A stretch of DNA of 64,000 nt, from the NCBI GenBank assembly GCA_934667425.1, contig CAKULV010000001.1:240817-304816 (forward strand), given 5' to 3'. The notes under the pieces are model-generated. The model had not been told where the DNA came from. It saw nothing but the letters and a program-made list of their open reading frames with translations, and did no database searches. Source of the stretch: an uncultured Kiritimatiellota bacterium. Its GTDB lineage: Bacteria; Verrucomicrobiota; Kiritimatiellia; RFP12; UBA1067. How positions within the stretch are numbered: the first letter of the stretch is position 1; the number at the start of each line of letters is the position of its first letter. Made by a program: the position numbers and the translations under genes. Positions 1-7,258 of this stretch are shown piece by piece.

Positions 1-231
1 CAGTCGCACGTCGTGAACGCGGCAATAGTCGTCCGTCTCGTCGAGGATCGCCTCCATTCGCGTGTCGGGAATCGTCCTGCGCCGAAGGCTGAAGGGAATG
101 CCCTGATAGCGGACGACCTCGTTGACGAAAACGTTGATCGCTCCCGAAAAGGTCATTCCGAGATCTTGGAAGATTGCCTCCGCCTCCTGCTTTTTCTCGG
201 AATCAATCCTTGCCGTAATCGTAGATGTCAT
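1..231 (-). CDS. RelB/DinJ-family antitoxin, C-terminus off the window
   Basis: Reading the minus strand from the ATG at 231 gives 77 codons open to the window edge. The start MTSTITARIDSEKKQEAE and the following DLGMTFSGAINVFVNEVV match the ribbon-helix-helix N-terminus and the conserved LGM...AINVF core of the RelB/DinJ antitoxins of type II toxin-antitoxin systems. These bind their own promoter as dimers and neutralise a YafQ/RelE-like mRNA interferase. The family is usually about 85-95 residues, so only a short C-terminal part is missing. An AGAGGG ribosome site lies 8-10 nt upstream and an extended -10 TGGTATAAT lies 35 nt upstream of the ATG. The partner toxin, if present, would lie beyond the left edge and cannot be checked. 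Confidence 0.8.
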   Translation of the reverse strand, partial: MTSTITARIDSEKKQEAEAIFQDLGMTFSGAINVFVNEVVRYQGIPFSLRRRTIPDTRMEAILDETDDYCRVHDVRL

Positions 232-265
232 CTCATCGCCCTCTGTTGTGTTCGGAACGCGCACA

Positions 266-274
266 ATTATACCA
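266..274 (-). promoter_or_regulatory. Extended -10 promoter of the antitoxin gene
   Basis: The minus strand reads TGGTATAAT, a perfect extended -10 hexamer, 34 nt before the antitoxin ATG. No good -35 box is visible at 17 nt, as expected of extended -10 promoters. RelB-type operators usually overlap this position, but no clear palindrome was identified. Confidence 0.6.
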
Positions 275-459
275 AATCTGCTCTGCGAGGGGTAAGTGGA
301 TGCCGAATTCTTTCTTTTTATCTACCTTGCGCCATCGCTATTGCATGGTAGTGAATAAAATCACATTGTATGATCAGAGGCGACTTGCGATTCCAAAGAA
401 AAGATTGATTCGATTGCAAATGAACTTGCAGCAGTAACGTCTGCGGTTCAGTGCGGTGA

Positions 460-666
460 ATTGGCGATTTCGCCGGCGATGTCACTGGCTGCGGCTCCGA
501 CGTCCGCGCCGCGCTTTGGCTCGTCCGCGAGAGCACCGACGTCGCGCTGACGGGGAACCTCGATGCCGTCTGCTCGGGACGCGAGGCGGGATGGAGGGCA
601 GGCCATAGTCCCGCATCCGCAAAAGTGTTATATACCATTTGCTTGCGGACGGCAAAAGTTTGGTAA
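460..666 (+). pseudogene. Possible remnant of a beta-helix protein C-terminus
   Basis: The stretch between the antitoxin and the regulator (232-676) holds no intact gene. One frame stays open from just after the TGA at 457 to the TAA at 664. It encodes GDFAGDVTGCGSDVRAALW followed by LVRESTDVALTGN, the kind of strand-turn text seen in right-handed beta-helix proteins. There is no start codon with a ribosome site, so this is probably the tail of a deleted gene. A second beta-helix fragment lies just beyond the regulator at 1798, so one ancestral gene may have been broken here. The rest of the gap, 275-459, shows nothing recognisable. Confidence 0.3.
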
Positions 667-669
667 AAT
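661..669 (+). promoter_or_regulatory. Extended -10 seven nt before the regulator start
   Basis: TGGTAAAAT is an extended -10. The seven bases GCCGGAC separate it from a GTG in frame with the regulator. The ATG at 668 overlaps the -10 itself and would not be transcribed from this promoter. A second possible -10 (TGTTATATA) lies near 627-635; if that is the one used, the ATG at 668 becomes possible again. Confidence 0.5.
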
Positions 670-676
670 GCCGGAC

Positions 677-1801
677 GTGAAGGGAGAACCGAAATATCGT
701 AAGGCGTTCGACACGCTCAAGGGCGAGATTCTGGAAGGGAAGTACTCGTCGCGGAAGTCTTTCCCCAGTGTTGTTGCGACCTGTGCGCGGTTCGGAATTT
801 CGCGCCTGACGGCCGTCAAGGCGTTCGACAAGCTCAAGGACGAGGGCTTGATAAGTTCGCGGATTGGATCGGGGACGTTCGTCACGAAAGGGGCCCGGTC
901 GCGTCTCGTCGGCCTTGTCGTACCAGGCATCGCCTATTCGTCGGAATTCTTCCAGCCGATCGTTTCCGAACTTGTCCGCCGTGCGCGCGACCTCGACTAT
1001 ACGATCGTCATGGACGGCATCTGGTCGCCCAAGGCCGCCGACAACGGACGGGAGGCGATCGAGGTCGCCGCGCGACTCATAAAGCGCCGCGTGGCCGGCG
1101 TCATCTATCAGCCGCTTGAATACTCCGAGCACTCCGAGGAGATCAACCGCCGAGTGCTGGCCGCATTCAGGAAGGCTGGCATCCCCGTTGTCCTCCTCGA
1201 CGGCGACATCGTACCCGGTCCCCGGAGAAGCGAATACGATCTCGTCTCGATCGACAACGTCGCCGCCGGCGAGACGCTGGCCGCGCACATGATGGAGCGC
1301 GGCGCCCGGAACATCCGCTTCTTGATGCGGGCGAACTGGGTCGAGAACGTGAAGAATCGGGCGCGTGGAGTGAGGAACGCGGTCCTTGCAAATGGACTGA
1401 GGTGGACGGATCGGAGCGTCATCCTTGCGGATGCGGCGGATGTCGAGGCCGTCCGGAAGATCATGCGCCGCGCACCGCGGCCGGATGGATTCATATGCGA
1501 GAACGACGTCATCGCCGCAGGGCTGAAGAATGCCCTCGAGTCGATTGGCGTTCGCGTGCCGGATGACGTGCTGCTTGCCGGCTTCGACGACGTGCAGATC
1601 GCGCGGCTGCTGTCGCCCGGCATCACCACAATCCATCAGCCCTGCGGCGGAATCGCGCAGGCGGCATTTGATCGCCTTGCCCTGAGGATGTCCAATCCTG
1701 ACATGATGCCGACGCATCTTGTCCTGCCTTCGACTCTGGTCGTGCGAGGCACTACGGAAGGTCTCCTCGGAAAACGAGAAAGGAAAGACGCTCGCAGATG
1801 A
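677..1801 (+). CDS. GntR/LacI chimeric sugar-responsive transcription regulator
   Basis: This 374-residue protein (377 if the ATG at 668 is used) joins a GntR-type winged helix (about residues 5-75, with KYRKAFDTLKGEILEGKY and the wing text GLISSRIGSGTFV) to a LacI/periplasmic-binding-protein-like effector domain (about 80-370, with GFICENDVIAAGL and DVLLAGFDDVQ). This is the AraR-like architecture, in which a sugar releases the repressor from DNA. The start is uncertain. The GTG at 677 sits exactly 7 nt behind an extended -10 and would be leaderless; the ATG at 668 lies inside that -10. The stop overlaps the next start (ATGA), tying it to the beta-helix fragment and GH127 gene downstream. 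Arabinose oligomers are a plausible effector given the GH127 neighbour, but that is inference. Confidence 0.85.
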   Translation: MKGEPKYRKAFDTLKGEILEGKYSSRKSFPSVVATCARFGISRLTAVKAFDKLKDEGLISSRIGSGTFVTKGARSRLVGLVVPGIAYSSEFFQPIVSELVRRARDLDYTIVMDGIWSPKAADNGREAIEVAARLIKRRVAGVIYQPLEYSEHSEEINRRVLAAFRKAGIPVVLLDGDIVPGPRRSEYDLVSIDNVAAGETLAAHMMERGARNIRFLMRANWVENVKNRARGVRNAVLANGLRWTDRSVILADAADVEAVRKIMRRAPRPDGFICENDVIAAGLKNALESIGVRVPDDVLLAGFDDVQIARLLSPGITTIHQPCGGIAQAAFDRLALRMSNPDMMPTHLVLPSTLVVRGTTEGLLGKRERKDARR

Positions 1802-2184
1802 ACACACTGATCGCAACCCTCATGCGGAGCTTCCGGCGGATGGAGGTTTCCGGGCTGACGCTCCGCAACGGGCGGCGATTCGGGCTGAAGGTCGGCTTCC
1901 GCGTGCGCGGGCACGCGCGCATCGTCAACTCCGCCGTCTTCAACAACTACGAGGTGTTCAAGATGGACGACCCGCTGGCGATCGACCACGTGGACGGGAT
2001 CCTGACCGTCGCGAACTGCCACTTCGTGAAGACGAGTTCGCATGCGCGTCTCTACCGGGGGGCGAGCAAGTACCCACTGCGGTGGCGAGACAACACGCTT
2101 GTGCGGTTCGCCGACAAGGAAAGGCGGATCGTGGACGAGAAACTGGCGCGGGACGCGCAGACATCAAAGGAGGGACGCAGATGA
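1798..2184 (+). pseudogene. Right-handed beta-helix fragment, probably truncated
   Basis: The frame starts with an ATG overlapping the regulator stop and ends overlapping the GH127 start by four bases, 128 codons in all. Text such as MEVSGLTLRNGRRFGLKVG and RIVNSAVFNNYEVFKMDD is typical of coils of a right-handed beta-helix (pectate-lyase fold). The usual family member has several hundred residues with a signal peptide. This one has neither, so it is most likely the C-terminal remnant of a larger secreted enzyme, kept in frame by the tight ATGA overlaps on both sides. It could instead be a short translational coupler between regulator and enzyme. No catalytic motif can be assigned. Confidence 0.55.
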
Positions 2185-3836
2185 CGGTTCTTATGGTTGC
2201 GGCCGCCGCGCTGCTGGCGCCGTTCGCGCCGGGCGAGGTGACGGTCGGCGGCGAGATCGGGAAGCGGATGGAAGTCACGCTCGGCAAGATGCTCCGGCAC
2301 ACGGACATCGAGGGGACGTTCGTCCGGCACTTCCGGAACCGCAAGGAAAGGCCGGACGAGCCTGGCGGCTTCGCCGGCTACGGGATGTTCCTCGATGCGC
2401 TCGTCAAGGCGGCCGCGCACGGCATAGGCGGCGCGGAGACGGTGCAGGCCAAGACGCGGCTGCTGAAGGAGCTCGGCGAACTGCAGACTCCTGACGGCCG
2501 CATCTCGATGTTCAGCGGGAAGCCCGGCTTCTGGGACAGTCACGAGGGCGCATACATGATCCAGGCGCTCTGTCTCGACCATCGCCGGTTCGGGACGGCG
2601 GATTCGCTTGCGACGGCGCGAAGGCTCGCCGATTCGCTGGTGGAGCACAAGTCCTACCCGACGCTCGGCAGCGAGACGGCCTATCTGCTTCTCTACGAGG
2701 AGACGGGCGACCGCAGGTACCTCGATTGGGTCGAGAAGGATGCGGCGATCCGTGACGACATCGACGCCTATGACAGGAAGGTGCGCGTCAACGGCGTCCA
2801 GCACGTCTACACGTGGCTTGCGCGCGCCCTCGCGCAGCTCCAGTATGCGGATGCGGTGGACGCCCCGGCAAAGGCGCGGGCCGCGCTTTCGTCTGCGGCT
2901 GGCGAAGCCTTCGCGCGGACACGCACGGACTACATGTCCGTCACCGGTTCGCTCACCGGTACGCCCGTCTGGGGCGAACTCTGGGATGCCACCCAGGCCG
3001 GCCTCGGGAAATGGGGCGAGACATGCGCATCGGCCTACCTGATGCGGCTCTCGGCGAAGGCCATGGAGCGGAATCCGGGTGCGGAGTTGGGCGACCTCTT
3101 CGAGCGCGTGATGTACAACGCGTTCTTCTCGGCACAGTCGGCGGACGGCATCAAGTACCGCTACTGGACGCCGTTCAACGAGCGGGCGCCGTGGTACGAC
3201 CGCGATACCTACTGCTGCCCGAACAACTACAAGCGCGAGGTGTTCGAGATTCTGGACGCCGTGTTCTTCCGCCATTCGGACGGCCTTGCGGTAAACCTCT
3301 ATTCGGATGCCGAACTGAAGGCGAAGGGGGTGGCGGCGACGATGCGCACGGCCTATCCGGACGACGGGCGCGTCTCGCTTTCCGTCTCGATGGCGGGGCG
3401 AGTTCTCCGCCTGAGGATACCGGGCTGGTGCACGAACGCGACGGTATCCGTCGCGGGCGGTTCGCCGCGCCCCGCCGCACCCGGCTGGTTCAGCGTCGAA
3501 ATGGACTTCACGTCGCCCGTCCGCGTAGAGCTCGACCTGCCGATGCCGATCCGCCTCGTGCCGGGGACGAGGGCGCAGCATGGGCGCGTGGCCGTCATGC
3601 GCGGGCCGTGCGTCTTCGCGCTGGCGCTCGGCGGGGAAAAGCGGCCTGACCATTCGGTCGATCTCTGGGACATTGACGCATCCAAGCCGCTCCTGTGGGA
3701 TGCGGAGAGGAGGACTGTGGACGCGACATTCCGGAGCCGCAACCGGAATCGCGAGGAGCGTACGATGCCATTGACGCGATACAGCGCGGACATCCATGAC
3801 CGTACGTATTTCGATGTTGCGGCGAGATTGCCGTAG
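2181..3836 (+). CDS. GH127 beta-L-arabinofuranosidase-like glycoside hydrolase (DUF1680)
   Basis: The 551-residue product has the GH127 (DUF1680) layout of an (alpha/alpha)6 barrel followed by beta-sandwich domains. The family removes beta-L-arabinofuranosyl residues using a zinc-bound cysteine nucleophile. The signature residues are present: E280 and C282 in GETCAS and C345-C346 in YCCPNNYKRE, corresponding to the Glu, Cys and Cys-Cys set of HypBA1. HESGAY-like text (SHEGAYMIQ) and the sandwich motif LRIPGWCTNATVSV also fit. The first 13 residues are hydrophobic and may be a short signal peptide, so location is uncertain. A strong AAGGAGGG site lies 7 nt before the ATG at 2181. It is translationally coupled to the fragment and regulator upstream and so probably induced by the sugar it releases. 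Confidence 0.92.
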   Translation: MTVLMVAAAALLAPFAPGEVTVGGEIGKRMEVTLGKMLRHTDIEGTFVRHFRNRKERPDEPGGFAGYGMFLDALVKAAAHGIGGAETVQAKTRLLKELGELQTPDGRISMFSGKPGFWDSHEGAYMIQALCLDHRRFGTADSLATARRLADSLVEHKSYPTLGSETAYLLLYEETGDRRYLDWVEKDAAIRDDIDAYDRKVRVNGVQHVYTWLARALAQLQYADAVDAPAKARAALSSAAGEAFARTRTDYMSVTGSLTGTPVWGELWDATQAGLGKWGETCASAYLMRLSAKAMERNPGAELGDLFERVMYNAFFSAQSADGIKYRYWTPFNERAPWYDRDTYCCPNNYKREVFEILDAVFFRHSDGLAVNLYSDAELKAKGVAATMRTAYPDDGRVSLSVSMAGRVLRLRIPGWCTNATVSVAGGSPRPAAPGWFSVEMDFTSPVRVELDLPMPIRLVPGTRAQHGRVAVMRGPCVFALALGGEKRPDHSVDLWDIDASKPLLWDAERRTVDATFRSRNRNREERTMPLTRYSADIHDRTYFDVAARLP

Positions 3837-3898
3837 CCGCGCATCGCACATGCGCACGCGCCGTCATCGGCATTGGGCAACGCCATTCCACGCGATTG

Positions 3899-3907
3899 TG
3901 GTATAAT
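3899..3907 (+). promoter_or_regulatory. Extended -10 promoter upstream of recN
   Basis: TGGTATAAT lies 56 nt before the recN ATG. The short leader holds a six-sense-codon mini-frame starting at 3918 (ATG AGT TGT). No SOS box (CTG-N10-CAG type) was seen around it. Confidence 0.55.
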
Positions 3908-3963
3908 GGCGCGTCATATGAGTTGTACTGTCTTCATGTGAATCGCGCATCTTCCCTTATGCT

Positions 3964-5655
3964 ATGCTGAAACGTTTGAAAGTCGATAATCTGGCCATCG
4001 TCGAACATGCCGAGGCTACGTTTGGCGGCGGATTGACCGTGATAACCGGCGAGACGGGCGCCGGCAAGAGCGTGTTCATGGGGGCGCTCACGCTTGCGCT
4101 TGGCGCGAGGGCGGACGCAAGCTCTGTCCGCGACGGGTGCAAGGAGGCCCGCATAGAGGCGGAGTTCGACTCGGGCGATGCCGATGCGCTTCTTGACGAG
4201 CAGGGGCTGCCGGCGTGCGAGGGCGGAGTGCTGCTTGTGCGCCGGGTGATCTCCGCCACCGGAGGCAGCCGCGTGTGGATAAACGATTCTGCAACGTCGG
4301 TGCAGACCCTTCGGGCGCTTGGCGACAGGCTTGTTGACATACACGGCCCCAATGACCGCCGCTCGCTTGTCGACGAGGACTTCCAGCGCGATGCGCTTGA
4401 CCGTTACGGGAAGGTCGATCTGCGGGCGTATTCCACCGAGTGGCGCAAGCTTTCGGAGCTCAGGGCCAGACGGGCCGAGCTTGCCGGCGCGGTGGATGTC
4501 GCCGACGAGGTCGAGCGGCTTCGCGGTTCCATCGAGGAGATCGACGCCGCAAACCTTACCGAGGATGACGAAGAGCCGCTCACCGCGCGTCATGAGGCGG
4601 CCGCCCACGCATCAGAGATCGTTGAGGCCGCGAATGCGGCAAATGCCGCTCTCGCGGGAGATGGCGGCATCTCGTATGGCGGTGATGCCTGTGATACCTC
4701 CGCAGCGGATCTGCTCATCCTTGCCGAAGGCCGCATCCGCGAGATGGCGAAATACCACGCCCCCGCGAACGAGTGGGGCGATGAGCTTGAGAGGATAATA
4801 ACGTCCGTGCAGGAGCTGTCCCGCTCGGTCGCCGACTCGGTGAGCCTGATAGACGCGGATCCTGCCGTGCTCCAGGCGCTGGACGACAGGATATCTCTCG
4901 TGCGCAGGCTCAAGCGCAAGTACACGTGCGCCACCGTGGCGGACATCCTTGCGCTGCGCGACAGGCGGGCGCAGAAGCTTGCCGATCTCGAGGATCGCGA
5001 CGGGAAGATCAGGGAGCTTGATGCCCAGATAGAGGCCGCCGAAAAATCCGTGCGCAAGGCGGGGAGCGCACTTTCCGCGATGCGAAAGAAGGCGGCGGCG
5101 AAACTTGCCGCAGCCGTGACGGCCGAACTGCGTGGGCTTGGGTTTCTCCAGGCGGGCTTCTCGGTCGGCATCGGGCCGCGTGAGCCGGATGCAAGCGGCT
5201 GCGACGGCATAGTGTACAGATTCGAGCCCAACCCCGGCGAGTCGTCGCGTCCGCTCGCGCAAATCGCATCCACTGGCGAGATTGCGCGTGTGATGCTCGC
5301 TCTCAAGGCCGTGATTGCCGAGCGGGATGCCATATCGACTCTTGTGTTCGATGAGATCGACTCGAACATTGGCGGCGAGACGGGGCATGCCGTCGGGGAG
5401 AAGCTGCTGGCGGTGGGGAAGCACCATCAGGTCATAGCCATAACGCACCTTCCGCAGTCCGCAGTGTACGGATGCCGGCATCTCGTGGTGGCGAAATCCG
5501 TATCCGGCGGGCGGACGAGAAGCGCCATACGAGAGGTGTCCGGCGACGCCCGCGTGAAGGAGATAGCCAGGATGCTTGGCGGAGAACGCGCCGCCTCCGT
5601 GGCGCAGCGCCATGCCAAGGAACTGCTGGCACTTGCGCAAGATGGTGGCTTTTGA
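3964..5655 (+). CDS. recN: DNA repair protein RecN
   Basis: This is an SMC-like ATPase that acts in recombinational repair of double-strand breaks in the cytoplasm. The 563-residue length fits RecN (about 550-570). Walker A GETGAGKS is at residues 29-36, a long coiled-coil middle runs from about 150 to 370, and the C-terminal lobe has the signature IASTGEIARVMLALK and Walker B LVFDEID (about 460-466), followed by HQVIAITHLPQ. The signature reads STGE where most RecN proteins have SGGE, a conservative oddity. The ATG at 3964 gives the standard MLKRLKVDNLAIVE start; no clear ribosome site precedes it. Its stop codon is part of the extended -10 of rplU, so recN and the ribosomal operon abut directly. 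Confidence 0.95.
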   Translation: MLKRLKVDNLAIVEHAEATFGGGLTVITGETGAGKSVFMGALTLALGARADASSVRDGCKEARIEAEFDSGDADALLDEQGLPACEGGVLLVRRVISATGGSRVWINDSATSVQTLRALGDRLVDIHGPNDRRSLVDEDFQRDALDRYGKVDLRAYSTEWRKLSELRARRAELAGAVDVADEVERLRGSIEEIDAANLTEDDEEPLTARHEAAAHASEIVEAANAANAALAGDGGISYGGDACDTSAADLLILAEGRIREMAKYHAPANEWGDELERIITSVQELSRSVADSVSLIDADPAVLQALDDRISLVRRLKRKYTCATVADILALRDRRAQKLADLEDRDGKIRELDAQIEAAEKSVRKAGSALSAMRKKAAAKLAAAVTAELRGLGFLQAGFSVGIGPREPDASGCDGIVYRFEPNPGESSRPLAQIASTGEIARVMLALKAVIAERDAISTLVFDEIDSNIGGETGHAVGEKLLAVGKHHQVIAITHLPQSAVYGCRHLVVAKSVSGGRTRSAIREVSGDARVKEIARMLGGERAASVAQRHAKELLALAQDGGF

Positions 5656-5661
5656 TACAAT
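5633..5661 (+). promoter_or_regulatory. Promoter of rplU-rpmA
   Basis: TTGCGC (5633-5638), a 17-nt spacer and TACAAT (5656-5661) preceded by TGA form a sigma-70-type promoter with an extended -10. The TGA of the extended -10 is also the stop codon of recN. Confidence 0.6.
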
Positions 5662-5677
5662 ATGTGCCCTTCTTTTC

Positions 5678-5697
5678 GAGGAAATCAGTTTTTCCTC
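5678..5697 (+). promoter_or_regulatory. Stem-loop in the rplU leader
   Basis: GAGGAAA (5678-5684) pairs perfectly with TTTCCTC (5691-5697) in the short leader between the rplU promoter and ribosome site. Ribosomal protein L21 leaders are known to carry regulatory hairpins in several phyla. Whether this one binds L21 is unknown. Confidence 0.35.
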
Positions 5698-5732
5698 ACG
5701 GAAAGAGGATGTAACATCCAAAGGAAAACACA

Positions 5733-6047
5733 ATGGAAGCATACGCAGTGTTGGAAACCGGCGGCAAGCAGGTGCTTGTCAAGGCCGGCGACACGGTCGA
5801 GATTGAAAAGATCGAGGCCGAGGAGGGCAAGGAGGTTGTCCTCAATACCGTTTGTGCCGTCTCCGACGGTACTACGCTCAAGGTAGGTACGCCATATGTC
5901 GAAGGCGCTTCGGTGACCCTCGAGGTCGTTGGCGTGAAGCGCGGCGTGAAGACGATCAACTTCAAGGCGAAGCGCCGCAAAGGCTCGCGTCGCACCGTTG
6001 GTCACCGCCAGCAGTACACGGTTGCAACCGTCAAGTCGATCGCTTAA
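5733..6047 (+). CDS. rplU: 50S ribosomal protein L21
   Basis: The 104-residue protein matches bacterial L21 across its length: MEAYAVLETGGKQ at the start, KAGDTVEIEKI, and the conserved basic end FKAKRRKGSRRTVGHRQQ. L21 binds 23S rRNA in the large subunit. An AAAGGA ribosome site precedes the ATG. It is followed 16 nt later by rpmA, the normal bacterial order L21-L27. The next gene in many genomes, obgE, is absent; a terminator follows rpmA instead. Confidence 0.97.
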   Translation: MEAYAVLETGGKQVLVKAGDTVEIEKIEAEEGKEVVLNTVCAVSDGTTLKVGTPYVEGASVTLEVVGVKRGVKTINFKAKRRKGSRRTVGHRQQYTVATVKSIA

Positions 6048-6063
6048 GGGGAGGTAGAGAAAA

Positions 6064-6309
6064 ATGGCTTCTTCAGCATCAGCGCGTAACGGACGCGATT
6101 CAAACCCTAAGTACCTCGGCGTCAAGGCCTATGACGGCCAGCTCCTCAAGGCCGGTTCGATCATCGTGCGTCAGCGCGGCACCAAGATCCATCCAGGCGC
6201 GAATGTCGGATGCGGTCGCGACTTCACGCTTTTCGCCCTTAAGGACGGCAAGGTGAAGTTCATCAAGGACGGCAAGTTCGTCACAATCGTTCCCGTGGAT
6301 GCCAAGTAG
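6064..6309 (+). CDS. rpmA: 50S ribosomal protein L27
   Basis: This 81-residue L27 carries the conserved SARNGRDSNPKYLGVKAYDGQ and GSIIVRQRGTKIHPGANVGCG. L27 sits near the peptidyl transferase centre. The N-terminus (MASSASARNGRDS) lacks the usual MAHKKGGGS lysine-glycine run, so the tail reaching the peptidyl site is atypical here. A GGGGAGGT ribosome site lies upstream. It is co-transcribed with rplU and ends 23 nt before a strong intrinsic terminator. Confidence 0.96.
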   Translation: MASSASARNGRDSNPKYLGVKAYDGQLLKAGSIIVRQRGTKIHPGANVGCGRDFTLFALKDGKVKFIKDGKFVTIVPVDAK

Positions 6310-6332
6310 GGCTTCGCGAGAAGAGAATGCGG

Positions 6333-6368
6333 AAACGGGGAGGTCGCCCAAGCGGTCTCCCCGTTTTT
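6333..6368 (+). terminator. Rho-independent terminator after rpmA
   Basis: ACGGGGAG pairs with CTCCCCGT across a short loop and is followed by a run of T. It stands between rpmA and the convergent AraC-type gene, whose stop is at 6374, and could act on both strands. Confidence 0.85.
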
Positions 6369-6373
6369 CATTC

Positions 6374-7258
6374 TTACCTTCCCTTGCGGCATGCGCTTGC
6401 GGTTGTGCCGTAGGTCTGGCGGAACTGGGCGGCGAGATGCTGCGGGGAGAAGTATCCGAGATCGATGGCAATGCGGCCTATGGGATCATCTGTTTCCGTA
6501 AGGCGTCGCCTGGCCTCCTCAAGGCGGCACTTTGCGAGATAGGCATACGGCGGCATGCCTATCACCTGCCGGAACATGGCCGAGAAATGGCTCTCGGAGA
6601 GTCTTGCGTGGCGTGCGAGTTCCGCCACCGTGAAGCGGTGGGATGGACGGTGCGCTATCGTATTTGCGATGTCTGAGATCTTCGCAAGCGCTTTCAGGGT
6701 GGGCCTGTTGTCCGCCGATTGTATTGTCATGAGCAGGATCTGGAGGATGAGCGTGCGCAGCACGAGTGTGCGGTAGGCGCCGCGTGGCTGCTCTCCGTAT
6801 GCCTTGAAGATGTCCCGGAACAGCTGGCGCATGGATCGGTCTACCGCGAAGTCGTGGGCCTTGATCGCTGACAGCCGCTTCACGAGCGCCGCCGTCTCGG
6901 CTGCGGAGAGTCCGAGGATGGTGCGGCCCCGGCGCGGATATCGGAAGAAGAGCCAGTACATGCGCATGCCCTTGTGGTTTGTCGTCAAGTGATGCCGGTC
7001 CCCCGGCTGGGTTAGGAATACGTTGTTGGGCATCAGCGAGTATGTCGCGCCTTCACATTCGAACACCAGCGACCCGCGTGAACAGAAGCAGAGCTCGATG
7101 CATCCCTCGTGCACGTGCTCCGGCAATGCTTTCCAGTTTGTCCTGTACAGGCCATGGCTTATCGCCGGTATGCCGTCTATGCCGTCCTTCTCCGGCGAGA
7201 GGATGATCTGCTCGCTCGTTATGTCGGCCTGCGATGGGAGTCTTTGCGTATTGCTCAT
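6374..7258 (-). CDS. AraC-family transcriptional regulator with cupin-like sensor
   Basis: The 294-residue protein has an N-terminal cupin-like ligand domain (about 30-110, with HVHEGCIELCFCSRG and PGDRHHLTT) and a C-terminal pair of AraC helix-turn-helix motifs (about 195-290, with VAELARHARLSESHFSAMF and IAIDLGYFSPQHLAAQFRQ). Members activate sugar-use genes on binding a sugar. Its ATG overlaps the stop of the XylR-like gene upstream on the same strand (ATGA), so the two regulators are translated together. They face the acetyltransferase-MFS genes, which are the obvious targets. The effector is unknown. Confidence 0.9.
   Translation of the reverse strand: MSNTQRLPSQADITSEQIILSPEKDGIDGIPAISHGLYRTNWKALPEHVHEGCIELCFCSRGSLVFECEGATYSLMPNNVFLTQPGDRHHLTTNHKGMRMYWLFFRYPRRGRTILGLSAAETAALVKRLSAIKAHDFAVDRSMRQLFRDIFKAYGEQPRGAYRTLVLRTLILQILLMTIQSADNRPTLKALAKISDIANTIAHRPSHRFTVAELARHARLSESHFSAMFRQVIGMPPYAYLAKCRLEEARRRLTETDDPIGRIAIDLGYFSPQHLAAQFRQTYGTTASACRKGR

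Noticed and set aside
13..351. Plus-strand frame at the left edge
   Set aside because: It is the mirror of the RelB/DinJ antitoxin, which has a family match, ribosome site and promoter on the other strand.
482..3857. Long minus-strand open frames opposite the regulator and GH127 gene
   Set aside because: They are GC-rich mirror frames with no ribosome site and low-complexity Arg/Pro/Ala composition.
6333..6368. Hairpin after rpmA as an attachment site or riboswitch
   Set aside because: A GC stem followed by a T run after the last gene of an operon is a standard intrinsic terminator.
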